Source: Streptomyces iranensis (GTDB lineage Bacteria > Actinomycetota > Actinomycetes > Streptomycetales > Streptomycetaceae). Taken from it: a stretch of DNA of 64,000 nt. Under the pieces are notes generated by a model. That model made no database searches. It was given only the letters and a program-made list of their open reading frames with translations, and was not told the origin of the DNA. The DNA is taken from the NCBI RefSeq assembly GCF_017874715.1, contig NZ_JAGGLR010000025.1:158693-222692 (forward strand), given 5' to 3'. Shown here piece after piece: positions 1 to 7,958 of this stretch (position 1 is the first letter of the stretch; each line of letters begins with the position of its first letter). The position numbers and the translations under genes were made by a program.

Positions 1-366
1 CTCTTCGTTCCGTGCGCTGCCGGCCGCGGCCGCGAGGACGACCATGCATCCGGGCGGACGCTCGGGGTCGGCGAAGGTGACGATGTTGGCCCGCAGCAGC
101 GCGCGGATGCCCTCGTAGGCTGTCGGCGCCTCTTCCAGGGCACGCTGCGCCGGGGCGCCGACGGTGGATCCGTACAGCTCGACGGCCTCCCGGAACAGCC
201 CCTCCTTGCTGCCGAAGCAGGCGTACAGGCTGGGTGAGGCGATGCCCATCTCGGTGGTGAGGCGAGTCATCGAGGCGCCGTCGTAGCCGTACTTCCAGAA
301 GACTTCCATCGCCGTGCGCAGTGCGGTGTCCCGGTCGAAGCCGCGCGGTCTGCCCCGCTGCCCCAT
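1..366 (-). CDS. TetR-family transcriptional regulator, C-terminus cut by window edge
   Basis: The reverse strand reads from an ATG at 366 with no stop before base 1, so about 122 N-terminal residues are present. The start (MGQRGRPRGFDRDTALRTA) followed by a helix-turn-helix of TetR type (GASMTRLTTEMGIASPSLYACF, about residues 33-54) identifies the family. The ligand-binding C-terminal half is mostly outside the window. The gene diverges from the SDR gene at 473, and a perfect palindrome lies between the two, so autorepression together with control of the SDR is the natural reading. The ligand is unknown. The family call is secure; the regulatory target is inferred from layout. Confidence 0.9.
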   Translation of the reverse strand, partial: MGQRGRPRGFDRDTALRTAMEVFWKYGYDGASMTRLTTEMGIASPSLYACFGSKEGLFREAVELYGSTVGAPAQRALEEAPTAYEGIRALLRANIVTFADPERPPGCMVVLAAAAGSARNEE

Positions 367-379
367 GAGCGCTCCCCTC

Positions 380-460
380 ATTTCTGTGTCGATTGTAAAA
401 CAAACCCCATTGACAGGTCCTGGCGGGCTGCTAGATTTCTGTGTCGATCGACACAGAAAT
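380..460. promoter_or_regulatory. Operator/promoter region of the TetR-SDR divergent pair
   Basis: A perfect 26-bp palindrome (half-site ATTTCTGTGTCGA) lies at 435-460. A second copy of the same half-site starts at 380, with a degenerate partner running to about 404. A plus-strand promoter is visible: TTGACA at 410-415, 16 bp, then TAGATT at 432-437, so the perfect operator overlaps the -10 of the SDR gene. Binding there would block the SDR promoter; the degenerate copy sits just upstream of the TetR start. Confidence 0.8.
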
Positions 461-472
461 GAGGGAGCACAA

Positions 473-1213
473 GTGAGTGACCTGTCTGGCAAGGTGGCGC
501 TGGTGACCGGTGGCAGCCGTGGCATCGGGGCGGAGATCGCCCGGACGCTGGCCGCCGGGGGAGCGGCGGTCGGCCTGACCTATCGCAGCGCGGCGGACCA
601 AGCGCACGGTCTCGTCAAGGAGATCCAGGCCAACGGCGGACGCGCCCTCGCCATCCAGGCGGACAACGCGGACCCCGAGGCGGTGCGGGCGGCGATCGAG
701 ACGACCGCCGCCGAGTTCGGCGGCTTCGACATCCTGGTCAACAACGCTGGGGTGTTCCCGTCCGGGCCCCTGGAAGAGGTGACGTCGGAGGAGCTCGACC
801 ACACCCTGGCGACCCACGTCCGAACGGTGTTCACCGCCGCACAGACCGCGTCCCGGCACATGACCGACGGCGGCCGGATCATCAACATCGGCAGCTGCCT
901 GACCGAGCGGCTGCCCGGCCCGGGAATGACGCTGTACGCGATGAGCAAGTCGGCGTTGCAAGGCCTCACCAAGGGGCTGGCCCGGGACCTGGGCCCGCGC
1001 GGAATCACCGCGGTCGTGGTGGATCCCGGCCCGACGGACACCGATATGAACCCGGCTGAGGGACCCGCCGCCGACTTCCTCCGCGGATTCATCGCCGTCG
1101 GCCATTACGGGCACGCACGGGACGTCGCCGGCATGGTGGCCTACCTGGCCGGTCCCGGCGGCCGCCATGTCACCGGCAACTCGATCCTGGTGGACGGCGG
1201 CTTCGCCGCCTAG
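473..1213 (+). CDS. SDR-family NAD(P)-dependent oxidoreductase
   Basis: A classical short-chain dehydrogenase of 246 residues. The cofactor motif TGGSRGIG is near the N-terminus, NNAG follows at about residue 85, and the catalytic Tyr/Lys are in YAMSK near residue 159 with an upstream Ser (INIGSC). The C-terminal GNSILVDGGF is typical of the FabG-like subgroup. The GTG at 473 is chosen because a GAGGGA ribosome-binding site lies 6 bases upstream; the open frame extends further 5' only through the operator region. It is the likely target of the divergent TetR regulator. The substrate cannot be read from sequence; TetR-linked SDRs of this type often reduce quinones or reactive carbonyls. Confidence 0.9.
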   Translation: MSDLSGKVALVTGGSRGIGAEIARTLAAGGAAVGLTYRSAADQAHGLVKEIQANGGRALAIQADNADPEAVRAAIETTAAEFGGFDILVNNAGVFPSGPLEEVTSEELDHTLATHVRTVFTAAQTASRHMTDGGRIINIGSCLTERLPGPGMTLYAMSKSALQGLTKGLARDLGPRGITAVVVDPGPTDTDMNPAEGPAADFLRGFIAVGHYGHARDVAGMVAYLAGPGGRHVTGNSILVDGGFAA

Positions 1214-1280
1214 GGGGTGTCCGGCGGATCTTCGCGCCTGCGGCGGGCTGCTCCCCTCCCCGCCCCTTCCCGGCACCTGA

Positions 1281-1424
1281 CGATATGCGGCTCCGCCGCG
1301 TGTGGGGCTCGCCCCGGACCCCGGGGTCCAGGGGCGAAGCCCCTGCCACGCGGCGGAGCGGCATATCGAAAGGGTGCGGGAAGGGGCGGGGAGGGGGAAG
1401 CGTCGATATGCGGCTCCGCCGCGT
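1281..1424. repeat. GC-rich inverted repeat element at 3' end of SDR gene
   Basis: An 88-bp near-perfect inverted repeat occupies 1281-1368 (arm begins CGATATGCGGCTCCGCC; centre GGACCCCGGGGTCC). A third copy of the arm lies at 1403-1424, and an inverted copy recurs at about 13040-13062 beside a transposase remnant. The preceding segment 1214-1271 is shared, inverted, with 20696-20755. The RNA would fold into a long hairpin, so it can act as terminator or mRNA 3' protector. The stretch 1214-1479 holds no gene. Confidence 0.75.
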
Positions 1425-1479
1425 GGTCCGCCGGACACCCCGTAGTGCCGAGGGCTTGAGCGGGCCTGTGAGCAGGGTT

Positions 1480-1541
1480 AATGTCAGCACCCTGCCCACC
1501 TGCTGGGTGAAATGTCAGCACCCTGCCCACCTGCTGGGTGA
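1480..1541. repeat. Perfect 31-bp tandem duplication upstream of the IclR gene
   Basis: Two identical 31-bp units (AATGTCAGCACCCTGCCCAC...) lie at 1480-1510 and 1511-1541, ending 14 bases before the IclR ATG. Each contains the short inverted pair CCCA-N5-TGGG and CACCC...GGGTG arms. The position suggests a duplicated regulator site or leader hairpin controlling the IclR gene. Confidence 0.8.
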
Positions 1542-1555
1542 GAGGGGACCCGACC

Positions 1556-2311
1556 ATGACAGCCGTGCCGAACTCGGTCCTCGGGAAGGCCGTGGCGCTC
1601 CTGAACGCCTACGAGCCCGGTGATGATTCGCTGAGCCTCGCCGAACTGCACCGAAGGACCGGTATCCCCAAGACCACCTTGCACCGGCTGCTCGGCGAGC
1701 TGGGCGAGTGGAAGGTGCTCGAGCGGACCCGCCGGGGGTACCGCCTTGGGATGCGGATGTTCGAGTGGGGCCAGCTCGTCTCCGTCCAGCGTTCGCTCTG
1801 CGATGCCGCGGCGCCGTTCCTCGCCTGCCTCTCCGAGGCGACGCGTGCCACGGTGAACCTCGCGGTGCCGGAGGGGCCCGACGTGGTGTACATCCAGAAG
1901 ATCAATGCCCTCGACGGGCCTCGGAAGCCCCCACGCGTGGGTGGCCGGCTGCCGATGCACTGCACGGCGCTCGGCAAGGCCATCCTCGCCCATGGCCTCC
2001 CTGGCCGGCTCGATGCCCTGGTATCGGGCGGCCTGGTCGGGCAGACCTCACACACCGTGCGCGACCTGGTCGCCCTCCGCGCCGAAATCGAGCGGGTGCG
2101 GGCGTGCGGCTTCGCGGAGGAGCGGGAGGAAGCTGTTGTCGGGGTCGCGTGCGTAGCCGCCCCGGTCCGGAACTCGAGCGGCGTGGTGGTCGGAGCGATC
2201 TCGGTCGCCGGGGATCCGGCGAAGATCGACGCAGGGCGGGTCTGGCCGACGCTGCGGGCCACGGCGCTGGGCCTGTCGCGCAACGTGGACAGGCGCGGGC
2301 CCGGCTGGTGA
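1556..2311 (+). CDS. IclR-family transcriptional regulator
   Basis: A 251-residue protein with an N-terminal winged HTH (LSLAELHRRTGIPKTTLHRL, about residues 23-42) and a C-terminal IclR effector domain (RLPMHCTALGKAILA and the GVACVAAPVRNSSGVVVGAISV segment). The ATG at 1556 is preferred over an in-frame GTG at 1538 because GAGAGGGGA sits at a proper distance before it. The gene heads the same-strand sugar-acid cluster; IclR proteins commonly sense 2-keto-3-deoxy acids or related metabolites, which fits the neighbours. A strong hairpin terminator separates it from the next gene, so it is probably its own transcript. Confidence 0.9.
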   Translation: MTAVPNSVLGKAVALLNAYEPGDDSLSLAELHRRTGIPKTTLHRLLGELGEWKVLERTRRGYRLGMRMFEWGQLVSVQRSLCDAAAPFLACLSEATRATVNLAVPEGPDVVYIQKINALDGPRKPPRVGGRLPMHCTALGKAILAHGLPGRLDALVSGGLVGQTSHTVRDLVALRAEIERVRACGFAEEREEAVVGVACVAAPVRNSSGVVVGAISVAGDPAKIDAGRVWPTLRATALGLSRNVDRRGPGW

Positions 2312-2373
2312 AGCGCGGCGGCACCTCACGACGAAACCCGCACCCCACGGACTGAGACAGTCCGGAACCTCCA

Positions 2374-2416
2374 TACGGCCCGGCCGACCCCGCTCTGGTG
2401 GGGTGGCCGGGCCGTA
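2374..2416 (+). terminator. Hairpin terminator after the IclR gene
   Basis: A perfect 12-bp stem (TACGGCCCGGCC at 2374-2385 with its complement at 2405-2416) continues as a 5-bp inner stem ACCCC/GGGGT. No U-tract follows, as is common in Streptomyces. Confidence 0.8.
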
Positions 2417-2449
2417 ATCGTTGCTCCGCAAACGCCGCACCAGCCTCCC

Positions 2450-2466
2450 GTTCCGGTGAACGGAAC
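2450..2466. promoter_or_regulatory. Inverted repeat upstream of FAH-family gene, possible IclR operator
   Basis: GTTCCG-GTGAA-CGGAAC is a 17-bp inverted repeat about 80 bases upstream of the next start codon. It is the only clear palindrome between terminator and gene, so it is a candidate IclR site; this is inference from position. Confidence 0.5.
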
Positions 2467-2544
2467 ACATCGTGGCGGGGTGCCTGGCCAGCTCCATAGT
2501 GGACCGCCGTGGACGGCAGGCAGCGGGCACGCGAAGGAGCAGCA

Positions 2545-3765
2545 ATGAACGTCATACGCACCAGCGTCACCAATTCCGACGCGATCGACGGGGAAGCCGC
2601 GACGGCTCAGTTGCTGCCCGCGGACTCCGCGCGTTCCGTTCTTGTCGGACGGGTCTGGGACCCCGATACCGGAGGCCCTCGGATCGTGACCGTCCGCGAC
2701 GACCAACTCCTGGACCTCACCGACGAGTTCTCGACCGTCGCCGAGCTCCTCGAGCATGCCGCACCCGGGCCTGCCGTCGCGCGGGCCGCGGCACCGGTCC
2801 GTTGGTCCCTCAGGGACGTCGTCGCCTCGTCGGCGGGTGCGGACCCGGACGTCCCGCGGCTGCTCGCGCCCATCGATCTGCAGGTGATCAAGGCATGCGG
2901 CATCACCTTCACCGAGAGCCTGATCGAGCGGGTCATCGAGGAGCGCTGCCGCGGCGACTTCACCCGCGCCTCGGCCGTCCGCGGCCTGGTCATGGACGCT
3001 CTCGGCGGAAGCATCGCAGTGGCGCCGGGGTCCCCGGAGGCGCTCAGGGTGATCGAGGTGCTGACCGCACAAGGCATGTGGTCCCAGTATCTCGAGGTAG
3101 GCCTGGGCCCCTACCCGGAGGTGTTCACCAAGGCCCCCGTCCTGTCGTCCGTTGGCCACGGCAGCGCCATCGGCATCCCGTCCTTCTCCGAATGGAACAA
3201 CCCGGAGCCGGAGTTGGTACTCGTCGTCGACTCCGGCGGGCGCGTCAAGGGAGCGACGCTCGGCAATGACGTGAACCTGCGCGATGTCGAAGGCCGCAGC
3301 GCACTCCTGCTGGGCATGGCCAAGGACAACAACGCCTCTTGCGCCGTCGGCCCGTTCATCCGTCTTCTCGACGGCGATTTCACCCTCGATGTCCTCCGCG
3401 ACGAGGAGATCACCCTCCAGATAGACGGACGGGACGGCTTCCACTTGGAGGGCCACAACAGTCTCTCCCGCATCAGCCGGACATTCGAGGAGCTCGTCGG
3501 CGCGACGTACGGCGTCCACCACCAGTATCCGGACGGTTTCGCCCTCTTCACCGGAACGCTCTTCGCTCCCACCCAGGACCGGGGGAAGGCGGGCATGGGG
3601 TTCACCCACCGACCCGGCGACCGGGTCACCATCAGCAGCCCGCACCTCGGCACGCTCATGAACACGACCGCGCCCACGGAGGAGCTGCCGCCCTGGGAAC
3701 TCGGCCTCCTCGCCATGTCCAAGTATCTGGCGGGGCTCGGACCTGCGCGGACTCTCCACCCCTGA
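2545..3765 (+). CDS. Fumarylacetoacetate hydrolase (FAH)-family protein, probable 2-keto-3-deoxy sugar acid dehydratase or hydrolase
   Basis: A 406-residue protein; the FAH fold occupies the C-terminal two thirds. The metal-site signature is at residues 213-223 (SFSEWNNPEPE), followed by the GNDVNLRDVEG segment and HLEGHNSLSRI. Length and motifs resemble the FAH-family 2-keto-3-deoxy-pentonate dehydratases (XylX/KdaD type) more than short acylpyruvases, but the L-rhamnose diketo-hydrolase pathway also uses an FAH-family hydrolase, so dehydratase versus hydrolase is open. GAAGGAG precedes the ATG. Neighbours are a 2-hydroxyacid dehydrogenase, a permease and a rhamnonate-dehydratase-like enzyme, all pointing to aldonate breakdown. 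Confidence 0.8.
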   Translation: MNVIRTSVTNSDAIDGEAATAQLLPADSARSVLVGRVWDPDTGGPRIVTVRDDQLLDLTDEFSTVAELLEHAAPGPAVARAAAPVRWSLRDVVASSAGADPDVPRLLAPIDLQVIKACGITFTESLIERVIEERCRGDFTRASAVRGLVMDALGGSIAVAPGSPEALRVIEVLTAQGMWSQYLEVGLGPYPEVFTKAPVLSSVGHGSAIGIPSFSEWNNPEPELVLVVDSGGRVKGATLGNDVNLRDVEGRSALLLGMAKDNNASCAVGPFIRLLDGDFTLDVLRDEEITLQIDGRDGFHLEGHNSLSRISRTFEELVGATYGVHHQYPDGFALFTGTLFAPTQDRGKAGMGFTHRPGDRVTISSPHLGTLMNTTAPTEELPPWELGLLAMSKYLAGLGPARTLHP

Positions 3766-3808
3766 CTTTTCCGACACTGACTTCCTTCCGAGACAGGAGA
3801 GCCCGCAT

Positions 3809-4741
3809 ATGGTGCCGACTATCAGTGACCCTGCCGTGGTCCTCGTCCCCGACGCCGACTGTGCCTCGGTCCTCGCCGAAGTGCCCGGTCTGCGCCCGGT
3901 CGTCTACGATCCGCGGTCCGCGCTGCCCGCCGAGGCGCGCACGGCGCGGGTGCTGGTGGCCCCGTTTCAGATGGCCCCGGGAATGACCGCGCTCACCGAC
4001 GGAATGCCGGACCTGGAGCTGGTGCAGCTCCTCACCGCCGGGGCCGAGGCGTGGATCGGCCGGCTGCCCGAGGGGGTCGCGCTCTCGGACTGCCGGGGCG
4101 CTCACGGCGGCGCCACCGCGGAGTGGGTGGTGTCGGCGCTGCTCGCGGTGTACCGGCATCTGCCGCGGTTCGGCCGGGCCCAGGACGAGGGGCGCTGGGA
4201 CTACCACCGGACCGAAGAGCTGGCCGGCAAGAAGATCCTCATCGTGGGGGCCGGTGACGTGGCGGAGAACACGGTCCGCCGGCTGGCGGGGTTCGAGGTG
4301 AGCACCACGCTGGTCGGCCGGCACGCCCGGGACGGCGTGCACGGAATGGACGAGCTGCCGGGCCTGCTGCCCGAGCACGACGCCACGGTGCTGGTCGTCC
4401 CGCTCACCGAGGAGACCCGCGGCATGGCCGACGCGGAGTTCCTGGCCGCGATGCCGGACGGCGCGGTGCTGGTCAACGGGGCGCGTGGCCCGGTCTGTGA
4501 CACCGACGCGCTCGTCGCCGAGCTGGACTCCGAGCGGCTGCGGGCCGCGGTCGACGTCACCGACCCGGAGCCGCTGCCCGAGGGACACCCCTTGTGGAAG
4601 GTGCCCGGTCTGCTGCTCACCCCGCATGTGGCCGCCAGCGTGCCGCTGACGATGCCCCGGGCCTACGACGTCGTGGCGGAGCAGCTGCGCCACTTCGTAC
4701 GGGGCGAGGAACCGCCGAACGTGGTGCACGGAACCTACTGA
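3809..4741 (+). CDS. D-isomer-specific 2-hydroxyacid dehydrogenase
   Basis: A 310-residue NAD(P)-dependent dehydrogenase. The Rossmann segment is IVGAGDVAENTVRRL (about 146-160), with the third glycine of GxGxxG replaced by Ala. The catalytic trio is visible: Arg226 (NGARG), Glu254 (DPEP) and His273 (LTPHVAAS). It probably reduces a glyoxylate- or hydroxypyruvate-like 2-oxo acid arising from sugar-acid breakdown, or oxidises the reverse. It starts 43 bases after the FAH gene with CAGGAG upstream, so the two are probably co-transcribed. Substrate preference cannot be read. Confidence 0.85.
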   Translation: MVPTISDPAVVLVPDADCASVLAEVPGLRPVVYDPRSALPAEARTARVLVAPFQMAPGMTALTDGMPDLELVQLLTAGAEAWIGRLPEGVALSDCRGAHGGATAEWVVSALLAVYRHLPRFGRAQDEGRWDYHRTEELAGKKILIVGAGDVAENTVRRLAGFEVSTTLVGRHARDGVHGMDELPGLLPEHDATVLVVPLTEETRGMADAEFLAAMPDGAVLVNGARGPVCDTDALVAELDSERLRAAVDVTDPEPLPEGHPLWKVPGLLLTPHVAASVPLTMPRAYDVVAEQLRHFVRGEEPPNVVHGTY

Positions 4742-4823
4742 CCCGGTGCCTCCTGGGCGCGGCAGCGCCGAGGACGCCCACGGCCGGACCACCAGGTGGC
4801 AGTCGTCGGCGCTCTCAAGAACA

Positions 4824-4903
4824 ACGTCAACTGCCTTGACGTGATTCGCCTCCGCGTACACAATCCGACTTACATAACAGACAACGTCTTAAATATAAGA
4901 CGT
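4824..4903 (+). promoter_or_regulatory. Promoter with paired operators upstream of the LctP permease
   Basis: Two inverted repeats share the outer half ACGTC/GACGT: ACGTCAA-N5-TTGACGT at 4824-4842 and ACGTCTTA-N4-TAAGACGT at 4884-4903. The first overlaps a -35 (TTGACG, 4836-4841), with a -10-like CACAAT 17 bp on (4859-4864). Their centres are about 60 bp apart, close to six helical turns, so a dimeric repressor could bind both sites on one DNA face. The rest of the 306-base gap (4742-5047) shows no gene. The cognate regulator is not evident here; the IclR protein or an outside GntR-type factor is possible. Confidence 0.65.
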
Positions 4904-5047
4904 CGCAAGCGGAATTTGTTGCGCCGAACGGCTCGCCGGGCGAGGTCGTCGGCCCATGCACCGAGAGGTCCGCCTTCTGACGCGGGCCCCGAACGCCCTT
5001 ACCGATTACTCCATTTCCTCCTCCACCAACGCCGCCGGAGGCCCGTC

Positions 5048-6697
5048 ATGTATCACCAGCCCACTGCCCCTCTGGGCGGATCCCTAGGGTGGTCGGCCCT
5101 GACCGCCGCCATCCCTCTGCTGCTGCTGTTCCTGCTCCTGGGCGTGTTCCGGGTCCGGGCGTGGATCGCGTCCGTCATCGGGTTGCTCGTCGCGACCGCC
5201 GTGGCGATCGGTGTGTACGGGATGCCGTTCGCGACCGCGGTGTCCGGCGTGGCGGAGGGGGCCGTCTTCGGGCTGTTCCCGGTCATGTGGATCGTGGCCA
5301 ACGCGATCTGGGTCTACCGGATGACCCGCGACAGCGGGGATTTCGACCGGTTGCGCGAGGCGTTCTCACGGGTCAGCGACGACCGCCGGATCCAGGGTCT
5401 GATCATCGCGTTCTCCTTCGGCGCGCTGCTGGAGGCGCTGGCCGGCTTCGGGGCGCCGGTGGCGATCTGTTCGGTGATGTTGGTGGCGCTCGGGTTGTCG
5501 GCCATGCGGGCGGTGACGGTGTCGATGATCGCGAACACCGTGCCGGTGGCGTGGGGCGGTGTCGGGCTGCCGATCATTACGCTCGGTCAGGTCACCGGGA
5601 TTCCGGTGGACACGCTGAGCGAGGCCACCGCCCACCTCGTTCCGGTGCTCGCGCTCTTCGTCCCGATGTTGCTGCTCGTGGTGCTCGACGGCGCCCGGGG
5701 TGTGCGCGAGGTGTGGCCCGCGGCGGCGGTGGCCGGGGTGGCGTTCGCCGTCCCGCAGTACGCGGTCGCGACCTTCGGCCCGATCCAACTCGTGGACATA
5801 GTCGCCGCACTGGCCTCGGCCGGATCCGTGCTGCTGTTGACGCGGTTCTGGCAACCGCGCCGCTCGGAAGACTCGGTGCGAGCCGACGTCGAGGCGCCCG
5901 GTGGTGGAGCCCTGACGCCAACTGGCACCGGCGCGACCGGCGTTCTCACCGCTCCGTCCCGCGTCGACGTCTTCCGCGCCTTCGCGCCCTACCTGGTGAT
6001 CATCGTGTTGTTCACCCTGTCCGTGATCCCGAGTGTCAAGGGCGCGCTGAAGGCTTCGACGCTGACCTTCGAATGGCCCGGACTCGAGGTACGGACACCA
6101 GAGGGCGAGCCGGTGGCGCTCGCGACCTACAAGTTCGACTGGCTCGCCACCCCCGGGACGGTGCTGCTCATCGCGGGCGTCGTCATCGCGATGATGCTGC
6201 GGATCAGCGCCCGCTCGGCGCTGCGGGCCTACGGCCAAACGCTGTCGCAGCTGCGCGAGGCCGCGGGCACCGTCATGGCGGTGCTGGCGCTCGCCTACGT
6301 GATGAACCTGTCCGGGCAGACCACGACACTCGGCCTGTTCCTGGCCACTGCCGGAAGCTTCTTCGTCGTCCTGTCACCGTTGCTCGGCTGGTTCGGTACC
6401 GCCGTCACCGGCTCGGATACGTCGTCGAACTCGCTGTTCGGCGCGCTGCAGGTCAGCGCCGCCCAGGGGACGGGGATGTCGCCCACCCTCGCCGCGGCCG
6501 CCAACACCGCCGGCGGGGTCCTGGGGAAGATGATGAGCCCGCAGAACCTGGCCATCGGAGCGGCGGCCGTCGGCCTGGCAGGGCGCGAGGGCGAAATCCT
6601 CCGGCGGGTCCTCCTCGCGTCCGCGGTGCTCGTGCCCGCTCTCTGTCTGCTCGTCTATCTGCAGTCGACCCCGGTCCTCGGGTGGCTCGTGCCTTGA
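5048..6697 (+). CDS. L-lactate permease (LctP)-family transporter
   Basis: A 549-residue integral membrane protein with about 12-14 hydrophobic segments. LctP-family signatures include the GALLEALAGFGAPVAI segment, the GSDTSSNSLFGALQ segment, and the AANTAGGVLGKMMSPQNLAI region near the C-terminus. The ATG at 5048 follows a CGGAGG site; the frame is open further upstream but that region is the promoter. LctP proteins take up lactate and glycolate with protons; in this cluster the cargo is more likely a hydroxy- or sugar-acid feeding the adjacent dehydratase. It has its own operator-bearing promoter and is followed 55 bases later by the dehydratase gene. Confidence 0.85.
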   Translation: MYHQPTAPLGGSLGWSALTAAIPLLLLFLLLGVFRVRAWIASVIGLLVATAVAIGVYGMPFATAVSGVAEGAVFGLFPVMWIVANAIWVYRMTRDSGDFDRLREAFSRVSDDRRIQGLIIAFSFGALLEALAGFGAPVAICSVMLVALGLSAMRAVTVSMIANTVPVAWGGVGLPIITLGQVTGIPVDTLSEATAHLVPVLALFVPMLLLVVLDGARGVREVWPAAAVAGVAFAVPQYAVATFGPIQLVDIVAALASAGSVLLLTRFWQPRRSEDSVRADVEAPGGGALTPTGTGATGVLTAPSRVDVFRAFAPYLVIIVLFTLSVIPSVKGALKASTLTFEWPGLEVRTPEGEPVALATYKFDWLATPGTVLLIAGVVIAMMLRISARSALRAYGQTLSQLREAAGTVMAVLALAYVMNLSGQTTTLGLFLATAGSFFVVLSPLLGWFGTAVTGSDTSSNSLFGALQVSAAQGTGMSPTLAAAANTAGGVLGKMMSPQNLAIGAAAVGLAGREGEILRRVLLASAVLVPALCLLVYLQSTPVLGWLVP

Positions 6698-6752
6698 CCG
6701 GGACCCGATACACCCACCCATCCGTATGGACACCAGCATTGGAGGCAATCCC

Positions 6753-7952
6753 ATGATCGACGCGCGGATCTCATCGGTACGGATGCGGGAAGTCAGCGCC
6801 GTGCTCGCCGCCGGTTCACCGCACCGTGCGGCCCCGCCCCAGTCCCGCCCGCTCAGCATCTACCCGTCGTTCCACACCGGATCCGCAGGCCAGGTGCTGC
6901 TGTCCGATCCTCATCACAGAACTGCCAGGTACCTCGAGATCGCGACCACGGCCGGTGTGACCGGCAGGTACGGGCCGCTCGACCAGGATGTGGTCGCCCC
7001 ATTGGCAGAGGGCATGGCGAGTGGATTGCTCGGGCTGAACCCGATGGCGAACGGCTACATCTGGGATGTGCTGCAACGCACCGACCGGCACTCACGTCAC
7101 GGAACCCGCAAGATCGCAATGAGCGCCGTGGACAACGCGCTGTGGGATCTGCGCGGCCGCTTGACGGGCGTTCCCGTCTGGCAGCTGCTCGGAGGGGCCG
7201 GTCGCACGCAGATCCCGGCCTATGCCAGCACACACGGCACGTTTCATTCCGAGGGCGAAGTCGAGCGCACGGCGGAGGAACTGCTGGACGAGGGCTACAC
7301 CGCCCAGAAGTGGTTCTTCGGCGACGGGCCCGCGCAAGGCCCCGAAGGAATGGAACGCAATATCGCGCTGGTCGAACGTACCCGAGCGGCCGTCGGTTTT
7401 CGATCCGCCCTGATGTTCGATGCGTTTATGAGCTGGGACCTTCCCTATGCCCGGTCCTGGTGCTCCCGGGTGGAGCACCTCCGGCCGGATTGGCTGGAGG
7501 AGCCATTCCCGGCGGCGGCGGTCCCGTCGTTCGCGCAGCTCCGTTCCTCGACCACCATTCCGCTGGCGGCCGGTGAGCACCTGTACGACCGGTACGATCT
7601 CCTGCCCTTCCTGCAGAAGGGGCTGCTGAGCGTGGTGCAAGTCGATCCGGAATGGTGCGGTGGGGTTACCGAAGTAATGCGCATGTGTGCCATGGCCGAG
7701 CCGTTCGGCGTTCAGGTCTTCCCGCACGGGCACGGTATCCACGCCGCGCTGCATATCGTGGCAAGCCAATCGCCGCAGCTCTGTCCGTCTGTCGAGTACC
7801 TCTACCGCTTCACTCCCGAGAAGCACTATTTCGAGGTCGAAGCTCCCGTTCCGAAGGGCGGAGCGATCCCGCTGCCCACCCGCCCGGGATTCGGAATCGA
7901 AATCGACGAAGATCGAGTGGAGGCGGACAAGGAACTCTTCGCGTTTTCCTGA
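6753..7952 (+). CDS. Enolase-superfamily sugar acid dehydratase, L-rhamnonate dehydratase-like
   Basis: A 399-residue mandelate-racemase-group protein. The KWFFGDGPAQGPEG segment is close to the L-rhamnonate dehydratase pattern. Predicted active-site residues line up: Lys186, metal ligands Asp223 (MFDAFMSWD), Glu249 (WLEEPF) and Glu275 (GEHLYDRY), then the base His325 (FPHGHG). It would dehydrate an aldonate to the 2-keto-3-deoxy acid that the FAH-family enzyme then processes. GGAGG lies 7 bases before the ATG. The exact sugar is not proven; L-rhamnonate, L-mannonate, L-lyxonate or a related acid are candidates. It ends with an imperfect hairpin. Confidence 0.85.
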   Translation: MIDARISSVRMREVSAVLAAGSPHRAAPPQSRPLSIYPSFHTGSAGQVLLSDPHHRTARYLEIATTAGVTGRYGPLDQDVVAPLAEGMASGLLGLNPMANGYIWDVLQRTDRHSRHGTRKIAMSAVDNALWDLRGRLTGVPVWQLLGGAGRTQIPAYASTHGTFHSEGEVERTAEELLDEGYTAQKWFFGDGPAQGPEGMERNIALVERTRAAVGFRSALMFDAFMSWDLPYARSWCSRVEHLRPDWLEEPFPAAAVPSFAQLRSSTTIPLAAGEHLYDRYDLLPFLQKGLLSVVQVDPEWCGGVTEVMRMCAMAEPFGVQVFPHGHGIHAALHIVASQSPQLCPSVEYLYRFTPEKHYFEVEAPVPKGGAIPLPTRPGFGIEIDEDRVEADKELFAFS

Positions 7953-7958
7953 GCCGAC

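Noticed and set aside
5089..6756. Second long plus-strand frame overlapping the LctP permease
   Set aside because: Arg/Gly-rich out-of-frame reading of the permease with no membrane helices.
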